From positions 1 to 64,000 of the forward strand of contig NZ_QKYK01000008.1 of the NCBI RefSeq assembly GCF_003426815.1: a DNA stretch of 64,000 nt, given 5' to 3'. The DNA comes from Desertimonas flava (GTDB lineage Bacteria > Actinomycetota > Acidimicrobiia > Acidimicrobiales > Ilumatobacteraceae). The position numbers were made by a program, and so were the translations under genes. Below the pieces are notes generated by a model. The model was given only the letters and a program-made list of their open reading frames with translations. It ran no database searches and was not told where the DNA came from. How positions within the stretch are numbered: the stretch's first letter is position 1; each line of letters begins with the position of its first letter. Below, piece after piece: positions 1-8,277 of the stretch.

Positions 1-172
1 TCGCTGCTGCGGGCTCGGGCGGCGTCGCTGCGGTCGGCTCGGTCGGCGTCGCTGCTGCGGGCTCGGGCGGCGTCGCTGCTGCGGGCTCGGGCGGCGTTGC
101 TGCGGCGGTCGGCTCGGTCGGCGTTGCTGCGGCGGTCGGCTCGGTCGGCGTCGCTGCGGTCGGCTCGATCGG
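1..172 (-). repeat. Tandem 21-24 bp repeats coding a PEPA/TEPT tail
   Basis: On the minus strand the tail of the TatB-like gene reads as alternating AATPTEPT and AATPPEPA units of 7-8 residues. On the plus strand the units are seen as recurring GCTGCGGTCGGCTCGGTCGG and GCTGCTGCGGGCTCGGGCGG. The array crosses the window edge, so its full copy number is unknown. Replication slippage is the likely origin. Confidence 0.85.
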
Positions 173-574
173 CGCTTGGGCGACGACGGCCGCTGCATCG
201 ACCTCGGCATCGATCGTCGCCGCCACCTCGGCGGCCTCGGCCGCATCCGCCGACGGAGTCGCTGTCGTGTCGGTGGCCGTCGTGTCAGTAGCCGTCGCGG
301 TCTTGGGCGGCTCGAGCAGCGACTTGACGGCGCCCTTCACCGGGTTCTTGGGCAGCGTGGCGGCCTTCTTGATGGCCGCGGCCGTCTGACGGACCTCGGT
401 GGTGGGCTCGTCGAACCCCTTGCGGACCTCCTCTTGGAAGCCGCTGCTGAGCTTGCGCAGCTCGGCCCACGTCTTGCCGGCCTTGCGCATGGCTTCGGGC
501 AGCTTGTCGGGTCCGAGCACCACCAGAGCGAGGAGCAGGATCACGACGATCTCGCTCCCGGACAGGTTGAACAC
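1..574 (-). CDS. tatB: TatB-like Sec-independent translocase subunit (3' end outside window)
   Basis: The GTG start at 574 gives VFNLSGSEIV, one hydrophobic helix at residues 8-20, the Gly-Pro hinge of TatB-type proteins (VLGPDKLPEA) and an amphipathic charged helix at about 23-45. TatB helps the twin-arginine pathway receive folded cargo at the membrane. TatA proteins usually have FG instead of LGP, so TatB is preferred. From about residue 130 the protein becomes a low-complexity tail of Pro/Glu/Thr/Ala repeats that continues past the left window edge, which is much longer than usual. tatA and tatC lie near pafA in mycobacteria as I recall, so the position fits. Confidence 0.8.
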   Translation of the reverse strand, partial: MFNLSGSEIVVILLLALVVLGPDKLPEAMRKAGKTWAELRKLSSGFQEEVRKGFDEPTTEVRQTAAAIKKAATLPKNPVKGAVKSLLEPPKTATATDTTATDTTATPSADAAEAAEVAATIDAEVDAAAVVAQAPIEPTAATPTEPTAAATPTEPTAAATPPEPAAATPPEPAAATPTEPTAATPPEPAAA

Positions 575-618
575 GTCGCGCAGTCTACGACGGACCTCCC
601 GCCCGCCGCCCGCCCCAC

Positions 619-694
619 GATCTGGGCACCGATCGTGTCATTCGGCGATCCGGACACCGTTTGTGCCAGATCTGCGACGATCGGTGCCCAGATC
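619..694. repeat. Inverted repeat with 18-bp arms (TGCC/GATC family)
   Basis: GATCTGGGCACCGATCGT at 619-636 is the exact reverse complement of the sequence at 677-694. The interior holds CGGACACCGTTTGTGCC, which recurs beyond the neighbouring gene near 1718. The element lies between the start of the TatB-like gene and the 3' end of the DUF559-type gene, so it could also end transcription of the latter. Confidence 0.85.
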
Positions 695-706
695 GGGGGT
701 AGTGGC

Positions 707-1633
707 TCATGCCGGCCGGGAGAGGGCACGCTCCCACCGGACGACGGCCCCGTTGATCACCGACACGACCCACTTCGGGCGGTCGACGAGCGCCCGCCAT
801 GTGATCCGCAGCACGATGTATCCCGCGGCCGCCAGCTCAGCGTCGCGTCGTCGATCCTTCTCGAACGACTCCCGGCGACCGTGAATGGAGAACCCGTCGC
901 ACTCCACGACGATCGGGGTGCCGGTGACGTGGAAATCGACCTCCTTGCCGATGATCACGGCGTGGAACTCCATCGGCGGCAACCCGTAGCGGCGGCGGAG
1001 CCGGTTCATGCGCTTCTCCAGTTCGCTGTCGCGCAGCTTCCCGTCGATCGTCCAGTCCCGAAGCGCCGCCCGGAATGCGACGATGCCGTGGCGCCCCTGA
1101 CGCGAGTGCGAGCACACGGCTCGGTCGAGAGCGCCGGCGCTGGCGAGGCTGTTGGTGAGCACGTGGCCGACCGCTGGGTTCACGCCTGGCTCGTCCACGG
1201 CGCCGAGATCACACAGCGTTCGCAGGATGTTCGTGCAGGGGATGTCGTGGCGATGGCTGGGCCTCAGATCACCCTGATCCCGCGGGCGATGGATCTCCAC
1301 CCCGTGGAGTTGGGCCGATGACCGCCGCCCGCGTCCGGGGAGGATGACGTCGAATGGATCGCCGGTCGGCCTCGGAACGCCCCACAGCCATGCCGCACTT
1401 CGATGAGACGCCATCGCTCCCGGGCCGGCGGCGAGGACGGCGGCATGACAGCGCTGGAGCGAGGAATCCACCGACCCGGCGAGGCGAGCGACGCCTGGGT
1501 AGACGAGGACGAGGTCGTGAGCCCGCACGGCTCGATAGAAGGTGCTTCGCGACAGGCCGGCGTCGACGAACGCGTCGAGCGTGACGAGCGCGTGATGCCG
1601 GCTGGCAAACGTGTCGATGAGGTGAAGCTTCAT
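707..1633 (-). CDS. DUF559-type (Vsr-like) nuclease-domain protein with AbiEi-like N-terminus
   Basis: 308 aa from ATG 1633. GGGGAGG lies only one base before that ATG, so the spacing is tight. Residues 1-50 resemble the winged-helix N-terminus common in actinobacterial AbiEi-like proteins. The C-terminal 110 residues look like the DUF559/Vsr restriction-like fold: SELEKR near 203, EVDF near 231, VVECDG near 242, a basic FEKDRRRDAEL segment and LRITW near 275. In the fold, the Asp at 233 and the Glu at 244 would bind metal. No partner toxin or antitoxin gene is adjacent. The role is unknown: a DNA-repair nuclease, a defence protein or a selfish gene are all possible. Direct repeats flank it on both sides. 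Confidence 0.7.
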   Translation of the reverse strand: MKLHLIDTFASRHHALVTLDAFVDAGLSRSTFYRAVRAHDLVLVYPGVARLAGSVDSSLQRCHAAVLAAGPGAMASHRSAAWLWGVPRPTGDPFDVILPGRGRRSSAQLHGVEIHRPRDQGDLRPSHRHDIPCTNILRTLCDLGAVDEPGVNPAVGHVLTNSLASAGALDRAVCSHSRQGRHGIVAFRAALRDWTIDGKLRDSELEKRMNRLRRRYGLPPMEFHAVIIGKEVDFHVTGTPIVVECDGFSIHGRRESFEKDRRRDAELAAAGYIVLRITWRALVDRPKWVVSVINGAVVRWERALSRPA

Positions 1634-1716
1634 GCCTCCCCGGAGCGCGCGTGCGGGAGCGAAACGGACAAGATTTCTGGGTCCCGCCGACGAGGACGGC
1701 GCTGCCCGCATCGATC

Positions 1717-1796
1717 TGGACACCGTCTGTGCCATCCGTGCGACGATCGGTGCCCAGATCGGCGAATGCCACGATCGGTGCCCGGATCGGCGGGCC
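1717..1796. repeat. Second copy of the TGCC/GATC repeat, 5' side of the DUF559-type gene
   Basis: Positions 1717-1763 closely match 651-697 (GGACACCG, TGTGCCA, then GACGATCGGTGCCCAGATCG). A further partial unit, ACGATCGGTGCCCGGATCGG, follows near 1772. The copies are in the same orientation about 1.07 kb apart and bracket the nuclease-like gene. Confidence 0.85.
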
Positions 1797-1815
1797 GGTA
1801 CGGTGTGGAGTCGTG

Positions 1816-2556
1816 GTGCAACAGCGGCTGCCATCGTTGCTTCCCGAACCGATCGGCTTCGGGCACCGTGGCGCCCGGGCCCACGCCCGGGAGAACACCC
1901 TCGACGCCTTCGCCCTGGGCCTCAAGCTCGGGGCCACCGGCCTGGAGAGCGACGTGTGGGTCACGGCCGATGGCGTGGCCGTGCTCGACCACGACGGCAT
2001 GGTGAAGCGAGGCCTGCGCAAGCGCCCGATCACCGAGATGCGGCGCGACGAGCTTCCCGAGCACATCCCGTCGCTGGGCGAGCTCGTCGACCGCTGCGGG
2101 AGCGGCTACCACCTGTCGCTCGACCTCAAGCAGCCGGGCATCGGGCCCCGTGTCATCGACACCGTCCGGGAGGCCGCGCCCGACCTTCTCCCCCGGCTCT
2201 GGCTGTGTCATCCCGGCGTCGGCGAGCTCGTCGAGCTCCGGCCCCTCGACGACGACGTCAAGCTCGTCAACTCAACCCGCCTCAACCGCCTGGAGCACGG
2301 GCCGGAACGGCGAGCCGCCAACCTCGCCGAGCTCGGCATCGACGCCGTCAACATGCACCACACCGACTGGAACGGCGGCCTGGTCACGCTCTTCCACCGC
2401 TTCGAGCGCATCGCCTTCGCGTGGGACCTGCAGTTCGAGCACCTGCTGCGCCCGCTGATCCGGATGGGCATCGACGGCGTGTTCAGCGATCACGTCGACG
2501 TCATGGTCGACGCCATCGCCGCCGAACCGCCCGACCCCACCCCCGTCCGCTTCTGA
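1816..2556 (+). CDS. Glycerophosphodiester phosphodiesterase
   Basis: 246 aa from GTG 1816, preceded by GGAG at 1807. The frame is open from 1651, but that part is the repeat sequence, so the later start is preferred. The GDPD TIM-barrel motifs are present: FGHRGA at about 15-20 with the catalytic His17 and Arg18, the metal residues in LESDVW (Glu44, Asp46), LDHDG with His59, and SLDLKQPG. The family hydrolyses glycerophosphodiesters to glycerol-3-phosphate and an alcohol. There is no signal peptide, so it is cytosolic and probably acts in phospholipid turnover. It is transcribed toward lepB. Confidence 0.88.
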   Translation: MQQRLPSLLPEPIGFGHRGARAHARENTLDAFALGLKLGATGLESDVWVTADGVAVLDHDGMVKRGLRKRPITEMRRDELPEHIPSLGELVDRCGSGYHLSLDLKQPGIGPRVIDTVREAAPDLLPRLWLCHPGVGELVELRPLDDDVKLVNSTRLNRLEHGPERRAANLAELGIDAVNMHHTDWNGGLVTLFHRFERIAFAWDLQFEHLLRPLIRMGIDGVFSDHVDVMVDAIAAEPPDPTPVRF

Positions 2557-2904
2557 CCAACCATCCGAGTGTCGAACGCCCCGACGGGGGTCCCCCAACA
2601 CTCCGGCGCGCTTCAGCACTCGGATGGGTCAGTCGCCCACCGCGCGGATGGAAACCCGTCGCGAGCCGACCAACACGCAGGCCTATTCCCCAAACGCGCA
2701 GTTGGAGACCGGTCGCGAGACGACCAACGAGCGGGGCGCCGAAGGGGGTGGCTCGGAGGGGGATTCCCCCTCCGATGCGGCGATCAGCGCAGCTTGCTGC
2801 GCCGCCGCCTCTTTCAACTCTTCAGTGCGAGCGAAGCGAGCTCAATCAACCCTCGCCGCAACGGAGCGAGCGAGCGCAGCGAGCGATGCGGAGTGAGGAC
2901 GAAC
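2557..2904. repeat. Convergent intergenic element, copy A (~200 bp at 2704-2904)
   Basis: This 348-bp gap between convergent genes has no credible gene. The part from about 2704 to 2904 matches 13744-13941. Conserved modules are CCGGTCGCGAG followed by GACCAAC, hairpin GGAGGGGGATTCCCCCTCC (2755-2773), hairpin GCGCAGCTTGCTGCGC (2787-2802), GCGAGCGAAGCGAGC, a second GAGCG/GCGAGC segment and a terminal GAGGACGAA. An extra partial unit with GTCGCGAGCCGACCAAC lies near 2660. It probably acts as a structured terminator-like element. Confidence 0.85.
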
Positions 2905-3612
2905 CTACAACCAGCGCCAGTTGCTGGTGGGCCAGAACACGACGAACGCCCGGCCGACGAGATCGTCCTCGTCGATGGCCCCGAGGGCACGCGAGTCCTG
3001 CGACTCGGGGCGGTTGTCGCCCATGACGAAGACGTGACCGTCCTCCACCAGCGTCGGAGCGATCTCCGGCCCGCAGTTGCCCGGCGTGACCACCGTGTCG
3101 TCGAGGTAGGGCTCCTCGAGCACGACGCCGTCGATGGTCACGACGCAGTTGCGCATGGCGATCGTCTCACCGGGCAGGGCGATGACGCGCTTGATCAGGT
3201 CGCGATTCGTGCCCTCGCCGTTGACGGCGCGCTGGTGCAGGACCACCACGTCACCCCGTCGGGGATCGTGGAGCCGATACGAGAGCTTGTTGACGAAGAC
3301 CCGGTCGCCGTCGTGGAGCGTGTAGTCCATCGAGTGGCCGTCGACCACGAAGTGAGCGAGCACGTACGTGCGCACCACGAAGGCGACGATGAGGGCGATG
3401 CCGACGACGACGATCCAGTCGATCAGCCCCCGGGCCCGGCGCTTGCGGCGCCGTGACGCCGCAGCCGCCTCGGTCTCCTCGTCGTCGAACTCGCCGCCAT
3501 CCTCGTCGATCACCGTCGGTGCCGCCTCGGCGTCGGCGAGCTCGAGCGGGTAGGCAGAGGTGGGGTCCGCTCCGGCCGCGGGTGGTTGCGGCGGTTCGAA
3601 AGGATCAGTCAT
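2905..3612 (-). CDS. lepB: Signal peptidase I
   Basis: 235 aa. An acidic, disordered N-terminus (1-50) and an Arg/Lys patch precede one membrane helix at about 63-81. The catalytic Ser94 is in GHSMDYTL and the general base Lys141 in LIKRVIALPGE. GDNR (198-201) and S-x-DSR (204-208) complete the family boxes. It cleaves signal peptides on the outer face of the membrane. One oddity is that the usual SMxPTL reads SMDYTL, with Tyr for Pro, next to the nucleophile. It lies just downstream of pafA on the same strand. Confidence 0.95.
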   Translation of the reverse strand: MTDPFEPPQPPAAGADPTSAYPLELADAEAAPTVIDEDGGEFDDEETEAAAASRRRKRRARGLIDWIVVVGIALIVAFVVRTYVLAHFVVDGHSMDYTLHDGDRVFVNKLSYRLHDPRRGDVVVLHQRAVNGEGTNRDLIKRVIALPGETIAMRNCVVTIDGVVLEEPYLDDTVVTPGNCGPEIAPTLVEDGHVFVMGDNRPESQDSRALGAIDEDDLVGRAFVVFWPTSNWRWL

Positions 3613-3626
3613 GAGGCGTGTGGTTC

Positions 3627-4985
3627 CTACAGCGAATCGATCAGCTTCTCGACCCGTTCGTCGCGGCTCTTGAAGGGATCCTTGCAGAGCACCGTCCGCT
3701 GCGCCTGGTCATTCAGCTTGAGATGCACCCAGTCAACCGTGTAATCCCGCTTGCGCTCTTTCGCCTTGCGAACGAACTCGCCGCGGAGGCGGGCCCGCGT
3801 GGTCTGCGGCGGCTGCTCGACGGCGTTCTCGATGTCGGCGTCGGTGCACATCCGCTCCACGAAGCCTTTGGCCTGCATCTTGTAGAACGGGCTGCGCGGC
3901 CGGCAGACGTCGTGGTACTGCAAGTCGAGGAGCTGGACTCGCGGGTGGCCGAACGGGAGGCCGTGACGCTCGCGGAACGCTTCGAGCAGCTTGTACTTGA
4001 TGACCCAGTCGACCTCGCGGTCGAGCTTCATCGGGTCGTTCTCGATGGTCGAGATGCAGTGCTCCCACATCTCGAGCGCCCGCTGCTCGAGCGGAGGCAG
4101 CCCCCGGGTCTCGGCGTAGCGCAGTGCCCGGTCGAGGTACTCGCGCTGGATGTCGAGGGCGCTCACCTCACGGCCGTTGGCCAGGCGGACCAGGCGGCGA
4201 CAAGTGGTGTCGTGGCTGATCTCGCGGATCGCCCGGATCGGGTTCTCGAGCGTCATGTCCCGCAGCACCACCCGGCGGTCCTCGAGCATCCGCAGCATGA
4301 CGGCTGCCGCGCCGACCTTCACGAACGTCGTGTACTCGCTCATGTTGGAGTCGCCGACGATGACGTGGAGGCGCCGGTAGCGCTCGGCGTCGGCGTGCGG
4401 CTCGTCGCGGGTGTTGATGATCGGCCGGCTGCGCGTGGTGGCCGACGAGACGCCCTCCCAGATGTGCTCGGCCCGCTGGGCGATCGAGTAGGACGCGCCG
4501 CGGGCGGTGTGGAGCACCTTGCCGGCGCCGGTGTAGATCTGCCGGCTGACGAAGAACGGGATGAGCACCTCGGCGTAGTGGGCGATGTCGTCGGAACGCC
4601 GGGTGAGGTAGTTCTCGTGGCAGCCGTAGCTGTTGCCCGCCGAGTCGGTGTTGTTCTTGAACAGGTACACCGTGCCACGGATGGCCTCTTCGGCGAGGCG
4701 CTCCTCGGCCGACGACACGAGGCCCTCGAGGATTCGCTCGCCGGCCTTGTCGTGGACGACGAGGTCGTAGAGCGAGTCGCACTCGGGCGTTGCGTACTCG
4801 GGGTGGGAGCCGACGTCGAGGTACAGGCGGGCGCCGTTCTGCAGGAAGACGTTGGAGCTGCGCCCCCACGACACGACCCGGCGGAACAGGTAGCGGGCCA
4901 CCTCGTCGGGGCTCAGTCGACGCTGGCCCCGGAGCGTGCACGTGACCCCGTACTCGTTCTCGAGTCCGTAGATCCGGCGCTCCAT
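3627..4985 (-). CDS. pafA: Pup--protein ligase PafA
   Basis: 452 aa. The N-terminus [12 protein letters not shown] and the segments [58 protein letters not shown] and [20 protein letters not shown] are characteristic of PafA. Glu9 and Asp57 match the metal/ATP and catalytic residues. It activates the C-terminal Glu of Pup with ATP and joins it to substrate lysines. It is separated from the proteasome genes by the two pxp genes. No pafB or pafC regulator genes follow it in this window, unlike in mycobacteria. Confidence 0.97.
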   Translation of the reverse strand: MERRIYGLENEYGVTCTLRGQRRLSPDEVARYLFRRVVSWGRSSNVFLQNGARLYLDVGSHPEYATPECDSLYDLVVHDKAGERILEGLVSSAEERLAEEAIRGTVYLFKNNTDSAGNSYGCHENYLTRRSDDIAHYAEVLIPFFVSRQIYTGAGKVLHTARGASYSIAQRAEHIWEGVSSATTRSRPIINTRDEPHADAERYRRLHVIVGDSNMSEYTTFVKVGAAAVMLRMLEDRRVVLRDMTLENPIRAIREISHDTTCRRLVRLANGREVSALDIQREYLDRALRYAETRGLPPLEQRALEMWEHCISTIENDPMKLDREVDWVIKYKLLEAFRERHGLPFGHPRVQLLDLQYHDVCRPRSPFYKMQAKGFVERMCTDADIENAVEQPPQTTRARLRGEFVRKAKERKRDYTVDWVHLKLNDQAQRTVLCKDPFKSRDERVEKLIDSL

Positions 4986-5038
4986 ACCGCGTCACGCTAC
5001 CCCGGCCGGAGTCACTCGGCGGTGCACGGCGGCGAAGC

Positions 5039-6520
5039 TCAGGTACGGCCGCGAAACCGCAGCGTGTCGCCGGGGCGCCGGCGCACCACCTTGGCGAGCT
5101 GGTCGTCGTCGACGACGGCGATCACCGGGTAGCCGCCGGTCGTCGGATGGTCGGCGAGCATGACGATCGGCTGGCCGCTCGGCGGCACCTGAATGGCGCC
5201 GGTGACGAGCCCTTCGCTCGGCAGTTCGCGGCCGATCGTCGCCTCGGTGCGATCGAGGATCGGGCCGATGAGGCGCACGCCGACGCGTGACAGGTCGCTG
5301 GAGACGGTCCACTCGGCGCCGAGCAGCGTGGCGATCGCCTCGTCGGTGAACCAGTCGGCTCGCGGCCCGATCGTGACGTCGACGACGGGGTCGAGCGGGG
5401 CGGGCGGGGCCAGCTCGCCGACGGGTGTGCGCGGGTCGGGCCCGACGGCGACCCGGTCGCCGACCCGTAGCGGCGGAGGTCCGAGCTGGGAGAGGCTGTC
5501 CCAGCTCCGTGAGCCGAGCCGGGCGGGAACCGAGACGCCACCGCGAACGGCGAGCGTCGCCCACGTCTCCCCCGGGCCGGGGTCCACTTGCAGCGTCGCC
5601 CCGGAGGGCAGCGTGGTCACGGCCCCGGACGCCGAGTCGGCCACGACCACCGCGGCCAACACGTCGAACACGAGGCCGCCGAGCGTCTCGATCACCGCGG
5701 CGCCGTCCGGGTTGCCGACGAGGCGATTGAGTCGGCGTCGTTGCGCCTCGTCGACCGCGCCCGCCCGGGGAACGCCCAGGTGAGCGAGTCCGGACCGTCC
5801 GCCGTCCTGGACGGTGGAGCGCCAGCCCGCCGCGGCGACGGCGAGCACGGAGGCGGCGTCCTCGCGATGGTCCCGTCGGCGGGTGGGAGGACGCTGCGGG
5901 GTCGTCGGGAGGACGTCCACGGCGCGGAACCGCACCGCCGCGCCGGGCGGCACGAGCGCCGGCTGCGGATGGTCGGCATCCCACAACACGGCGGTCGTCC
6001 GGCCGAGCAGGTGCCAGCCACCCGGCGAGGCCGTCGGGTACACCGCAGCGAACGCACCGGCGATGGCAACCGAGCCGGCGGTGACCGAGGTGCGGGGAAC
6101 CGAACGGCGGGGCAGGACGAGCGAGGGGTCGAGGCCTTCGAGGTACGAGAAGCCCGGAGAGAAGCCGCAGAACCGGCAGCGGTAGATGGTCGCGGTGTGG
6201 CGACGGACCACCTCGTCCACCGTCAGCCTCGACGCCGTCGCCACCGCCTCGAGGTCCGGGCCGTCGTACACGACCTCGATGTCGACCACCGCTGCGGCCT
6301 CAGCCGGCGGTTCCACCGGGGTGACGGCGAGCGAGGCGACCAGGGCCTCGACCTCGGCCAGATCGGCCCGATCGTGGACGGTGACCAGCACCGTCTCGGC
6401 GGCCGGCACGACCTCGGCGATCCGCTCGTCGTCCAGCGCCCGGATGGCGATGGCGAGGTCGAGCGGAGAGCTGGACGGCGCGATGAGCAGCGCCGCGTGG
6501 CCATATCGCCGCACCTCCAT
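5039..6520 (-). CDS. pxpBC: 5-oxoprolinase, fused PxpB-PxpC subunits
   Basis: 493 aa from ATG 6520. Residues 1-205 are an AHS1/KipI-type domain with CGFSPGFSYLEGL near 118-130. Residues 225-490 are an AHS2/KipA-type domain with STVQDGGRSGLAHLGVPRAG near 235-254. In many bacteria these are separate proteins that with PxpA hydrolyse 5-oxoproline to glutamate using ATP. pxpA lies immediately upstream on the same strand with a 44-bp gap. The older names KipI and KipA (sporulation kinase inhibitor and antagonist) describe homologues and are less likely here. Confidence 0.9.
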   Translation of the reverse strand: MEVRRYGHAALLIAPSSSPLDLAIAIRALDDERIAEVVPAAETVLVTVHDRADLAEVEALVASLAVTPVEPPAEAAAVVDIEVVYDGPDLEAVATASRLTVDEVVRRHTATIYRCRFCGFSPGFSYLEGLDPSLVLPRRSVPRTSVTAGSVAIAGAFAAVYPTASPGGWHLLGRTTAVLWDADHPQPALVPPGAAVRFRAVDVLPTTPQRPPTRRRDHREDAASVLAVAAAGWRSTVQDGGRSGLAHLGVPRAGAVDEAQRRRLNRLVGNPDGAAVIETLGGLVFDVLAAVVVADSASGAVTTLPSGATLQVDPGPGETWATLAVRGGVSVPARLGSRSWDSLSQLGPPPLRVGDRVAVGPDPRTPVGELAPPAPLDPVVDVTIGPRADWFTDEAIATLLGAEWTVSSDLSRVGVRLIGPILDRTEATIGRELPSEGLVTGAIQVPPSGQPIVMLADHPTTGGYPVIAVVDDDQLAKVVRRRPGDTLRFRGRT

Positions 6521-6564
6521 GAGGTCGACACTACGGCCAGGGTCGACTGGACCAGCGTGATCGG

Positions 6565-7323
6565 TCAGTCGGCGAACGGGTAGATGCCGACGCCGGCCGC
6601 TTCGAGCGCGGCGCGTGCCGCGGCGACCAGCGAGACGGCGTCGACGGTGTCGCCGTGGACGCACAGCGACCGTGCGTGCACCGAGATGACGGTCCCGTCG
6701 ATCGTCTCGACCTCGCGGTCGACGGCGAGGCGTACCGCCCGTGCGGCGATCACGTGGAGGTCGGTGACGACCGCCCCGCTCTCGGATCGATCCACCAGGC
6801 GGCCGTCAGGGCGGTACGCCCGGTCGATGAACGCCTCGGGAACGGGCTCCAACCCGGCCGCCTCGGCCGCGGCGAGCAGCGCCGAGCCGGGTGCGCCCAG
6901 GATCGCCAGTGACGGGTCGTACTCGGCGGCCGCGGCGACGACCGCTGCGGCGTGGGTCTCGTCGTCGATGGTGGCGTGGTAGAGCGCCCCGTGCGGCTTG
7001 AGGTAGGCCACCTCGCTGCCCCCGACCTGGGCGAAGGCGTCGAGGGCCCCCAGCTGATAGAGCACGGCGTCACGCAGCTCGGCGTGGCTCATGGCGAGGA
7101 ACCGCCGGCCGAACCCGATGAGGTCGGGGTAGCTCACCTGGGCCCCGATCTTCACCCCGTGCGAGACCGCCGTGGTGCACACCGTGCGCAGCGTCGACGG
7201 GTCGCCGCCGTGGAAGCCGCACGCCACGTTGGCACTGGTGACGAGGCGCAGGATGCTCTCGTCGTCACCGATCGTCCACGCGCCGTAGGACTCCCCCACG
7301 TCGCTGTTGAGATCGATCGCCAT
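6565..7323 (-). CDS. pxpA: 5-oxoprolinase subunit PxpA (LamB/YcsF family)
   Basis: 252 aa from ATG 7323. The LamB/YcsF motifs are present: DLNSDVGESYG at the start, NVACGFHGGDP, GAQVSYPDLIGFGRR and YLKPHGALYH. It is the polysaccharide-deacetylase-like barrel subunit that completes ATP-dependent 5-oxoproline hydrolysis with PxpBC. A dispersed repeat fills the region between prcA and this start. Pyroglutamate arises from N-terminal Gln and Glu of peptides, so a link to proteasome peptide recycling is possible but not shown. Confidence 0.93.
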   Translation of the reverse strand: MAIDLNSDVGESYGAWTIGDDESILRLVTSANVACGFHGGDPSTLRTVCTTAVSHGVKIGAQVSYPDLIGFGRRFLAMSHAELRDAVLYQLGALDAFAQVGGSEVAYLKPHGALYHATIDDETHAAAVVAAAAEYDPSLAILGAPGSALLAAAEAAGLEPVPEAFIDRAYRPDGRLVDRSESGAVVTDLHVIAARAVRLAVDREVETIDGTVISVHARSLCVHGDTVDAVSLVAAARAALEAAGVGIYPFAD

Positions 7324-7487
7324 TACCGCGTTCCGTTCAAGCGATTCGCTGAAGCTCGGTGGCCACGCAGGCCGCCGCGCCGGCAACCCGACAAGCCGGC
7401 TCGGCTGAAGCCTCGGCGGCTAGCGCTCCGGTCGCCTGCCCGCTCGAACGTCGGGACGCTCGCTGCGCTCGCTGACATGGGTCATTC
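7324..7487. repeat. Junction repeat between prcA and pxpA
   Basis: GGCCACGCAGGCCG at 7361-7374 is the shared 14-bp core, and its reverse complement CGGCCTGCGTGGCC can form a CGGCC/GGCCG stem. GACGCTCGCTGCGCTCGCTG near 7453 is the second shared module, also found near 15880 and 15925. No gene was seen in the 164 bp. Confidence 0.8.
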
Positions 7488-8180
7488 CTACGGCGTGAGG
7501 AGGGCGGCGAGGGCGTCGTCGTCGATCCGGCGGAAGCAGCGCCGCGCCTCGCCGCGGGCCAACACGGCGACCTCGAGCTCGGCGACCGGGATGGTGCGGT
7601 CGGGCCCGGCGAGGGCGGCGACTCCGGCCCGCACGGCCACGCCCAGCTCGAGCGTGTCGAACGCTGCGTCGCCGAGCGTCTCAGTGAGCCGGGTGGCGAT
7701 GGCCGACGTGTCCCCACCGAGCACGGTGTGATCGCGCTCGTCCACCACGGTGCCGTCGTAGTTGATGTGGAACAGCTGGTCGCCCTCACTGGTGAGACCG
7801 ACCTCGGCGACGAGGATCTCGACCTCCATCGGCTTCATCTCGTGCGTGAAGATCTGGCCGAGGATCTGGGCGTACTGGTTGGCGAGGCTGCGGGCGTCGA
7901 CGTCGTCCCGGCTGTACTGGAAGCCCTTGAGGTCGGCCGCACGGACACCGGCGACGCGCAGCTGGTCGAACTCGTTGTAACGGCCCACGCCGGCAAAGGC
8001 GATCCGGTCGTAGATCTCCGAGATCTTGCGCAGCGTGGACGACGAGTTCTCGGCGACCATCGCGATACCGTCGGCGTAGCGGACGGCGACGAGGGCGCGA
8101 CCGCGGGCGATGCCCTTGCGGGCGTAGTCGGCCCGGTCCTTCATCACCTGTTCCGGCGCGACGTAGAACGGCATGCTCAT
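7488..8180 (-). CDS. prcA: Proteasome alpha subunit
   Basis: 230 aa. Starts MSMPFYVAPEQVMKDRADYA, as mycobacterial PrcA (MSFPYFISPEQAM...), followed by RKGIARGRALVAVRYADGI, VAENSSSTLRKISEIYDRI and GRYNEFDQLR. The alpha rings gate the 20S core and dock the ATPase Mpa. The stop lies in front of a repeat-filled gap before pxpA. Start ATG 8180 is kept because MSMPF matches the family N-terminus. GAGGAG at 8189-8194 on the minus strand offers a ribosome site. Confidence 0.96.
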   Translation of the reverse strand: MSMPFYVAPEQVMKDRADYARKGIARGRALVAVRYADGIAMVAENSSSTLRKISEIYDRIAFAGVGRYNEFDQLRVAGVRAADLKGFQYSRDDVDARSLANQYAQILGQIFTHEMKPMEVEILVAEVGLTSEGDQLFHINYDGTVVDERDHTVLGGDTSAIATRLTETLGDAAFDTLELGVAVRAGVAALAGPDRTIPVAELEVAVLARGEARRCFRRIDDDALAALLTP

Positions 8181-8277
8181 GAACGGTCACTCCTCGCGGT
8201 CAAGGCGAGGGAGGAGCTTGCTCCGACCGAGGCGTTCAAGCGGCCTGCGTGGCCGGGGAACGCAGTGAGAGGCATGC
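8181..8277. repeat. Junction repeat between prcB and prcA
   Basis: Positions 8201-8265 match 15791-15856 in reverse complement with only about three differences in 65 bp. The core CGGCCTGCGTGGCCGG is at 8241-8256, with GGAGCTTGCTCC forming a small hairpin near 8213. The segment is bounded on the minus strand by two copies of TGAGCATGCC, one at the prcB stop (8271-8280) and one at the prcA start. Confidence 0.88.

Noticed and set aside
5039-6520. KipI/KipA sporulation regulators
   Set aside because: The linked pxpA gene and the fusion point to 5-oxoprolinase. No sporulation kinase is near.
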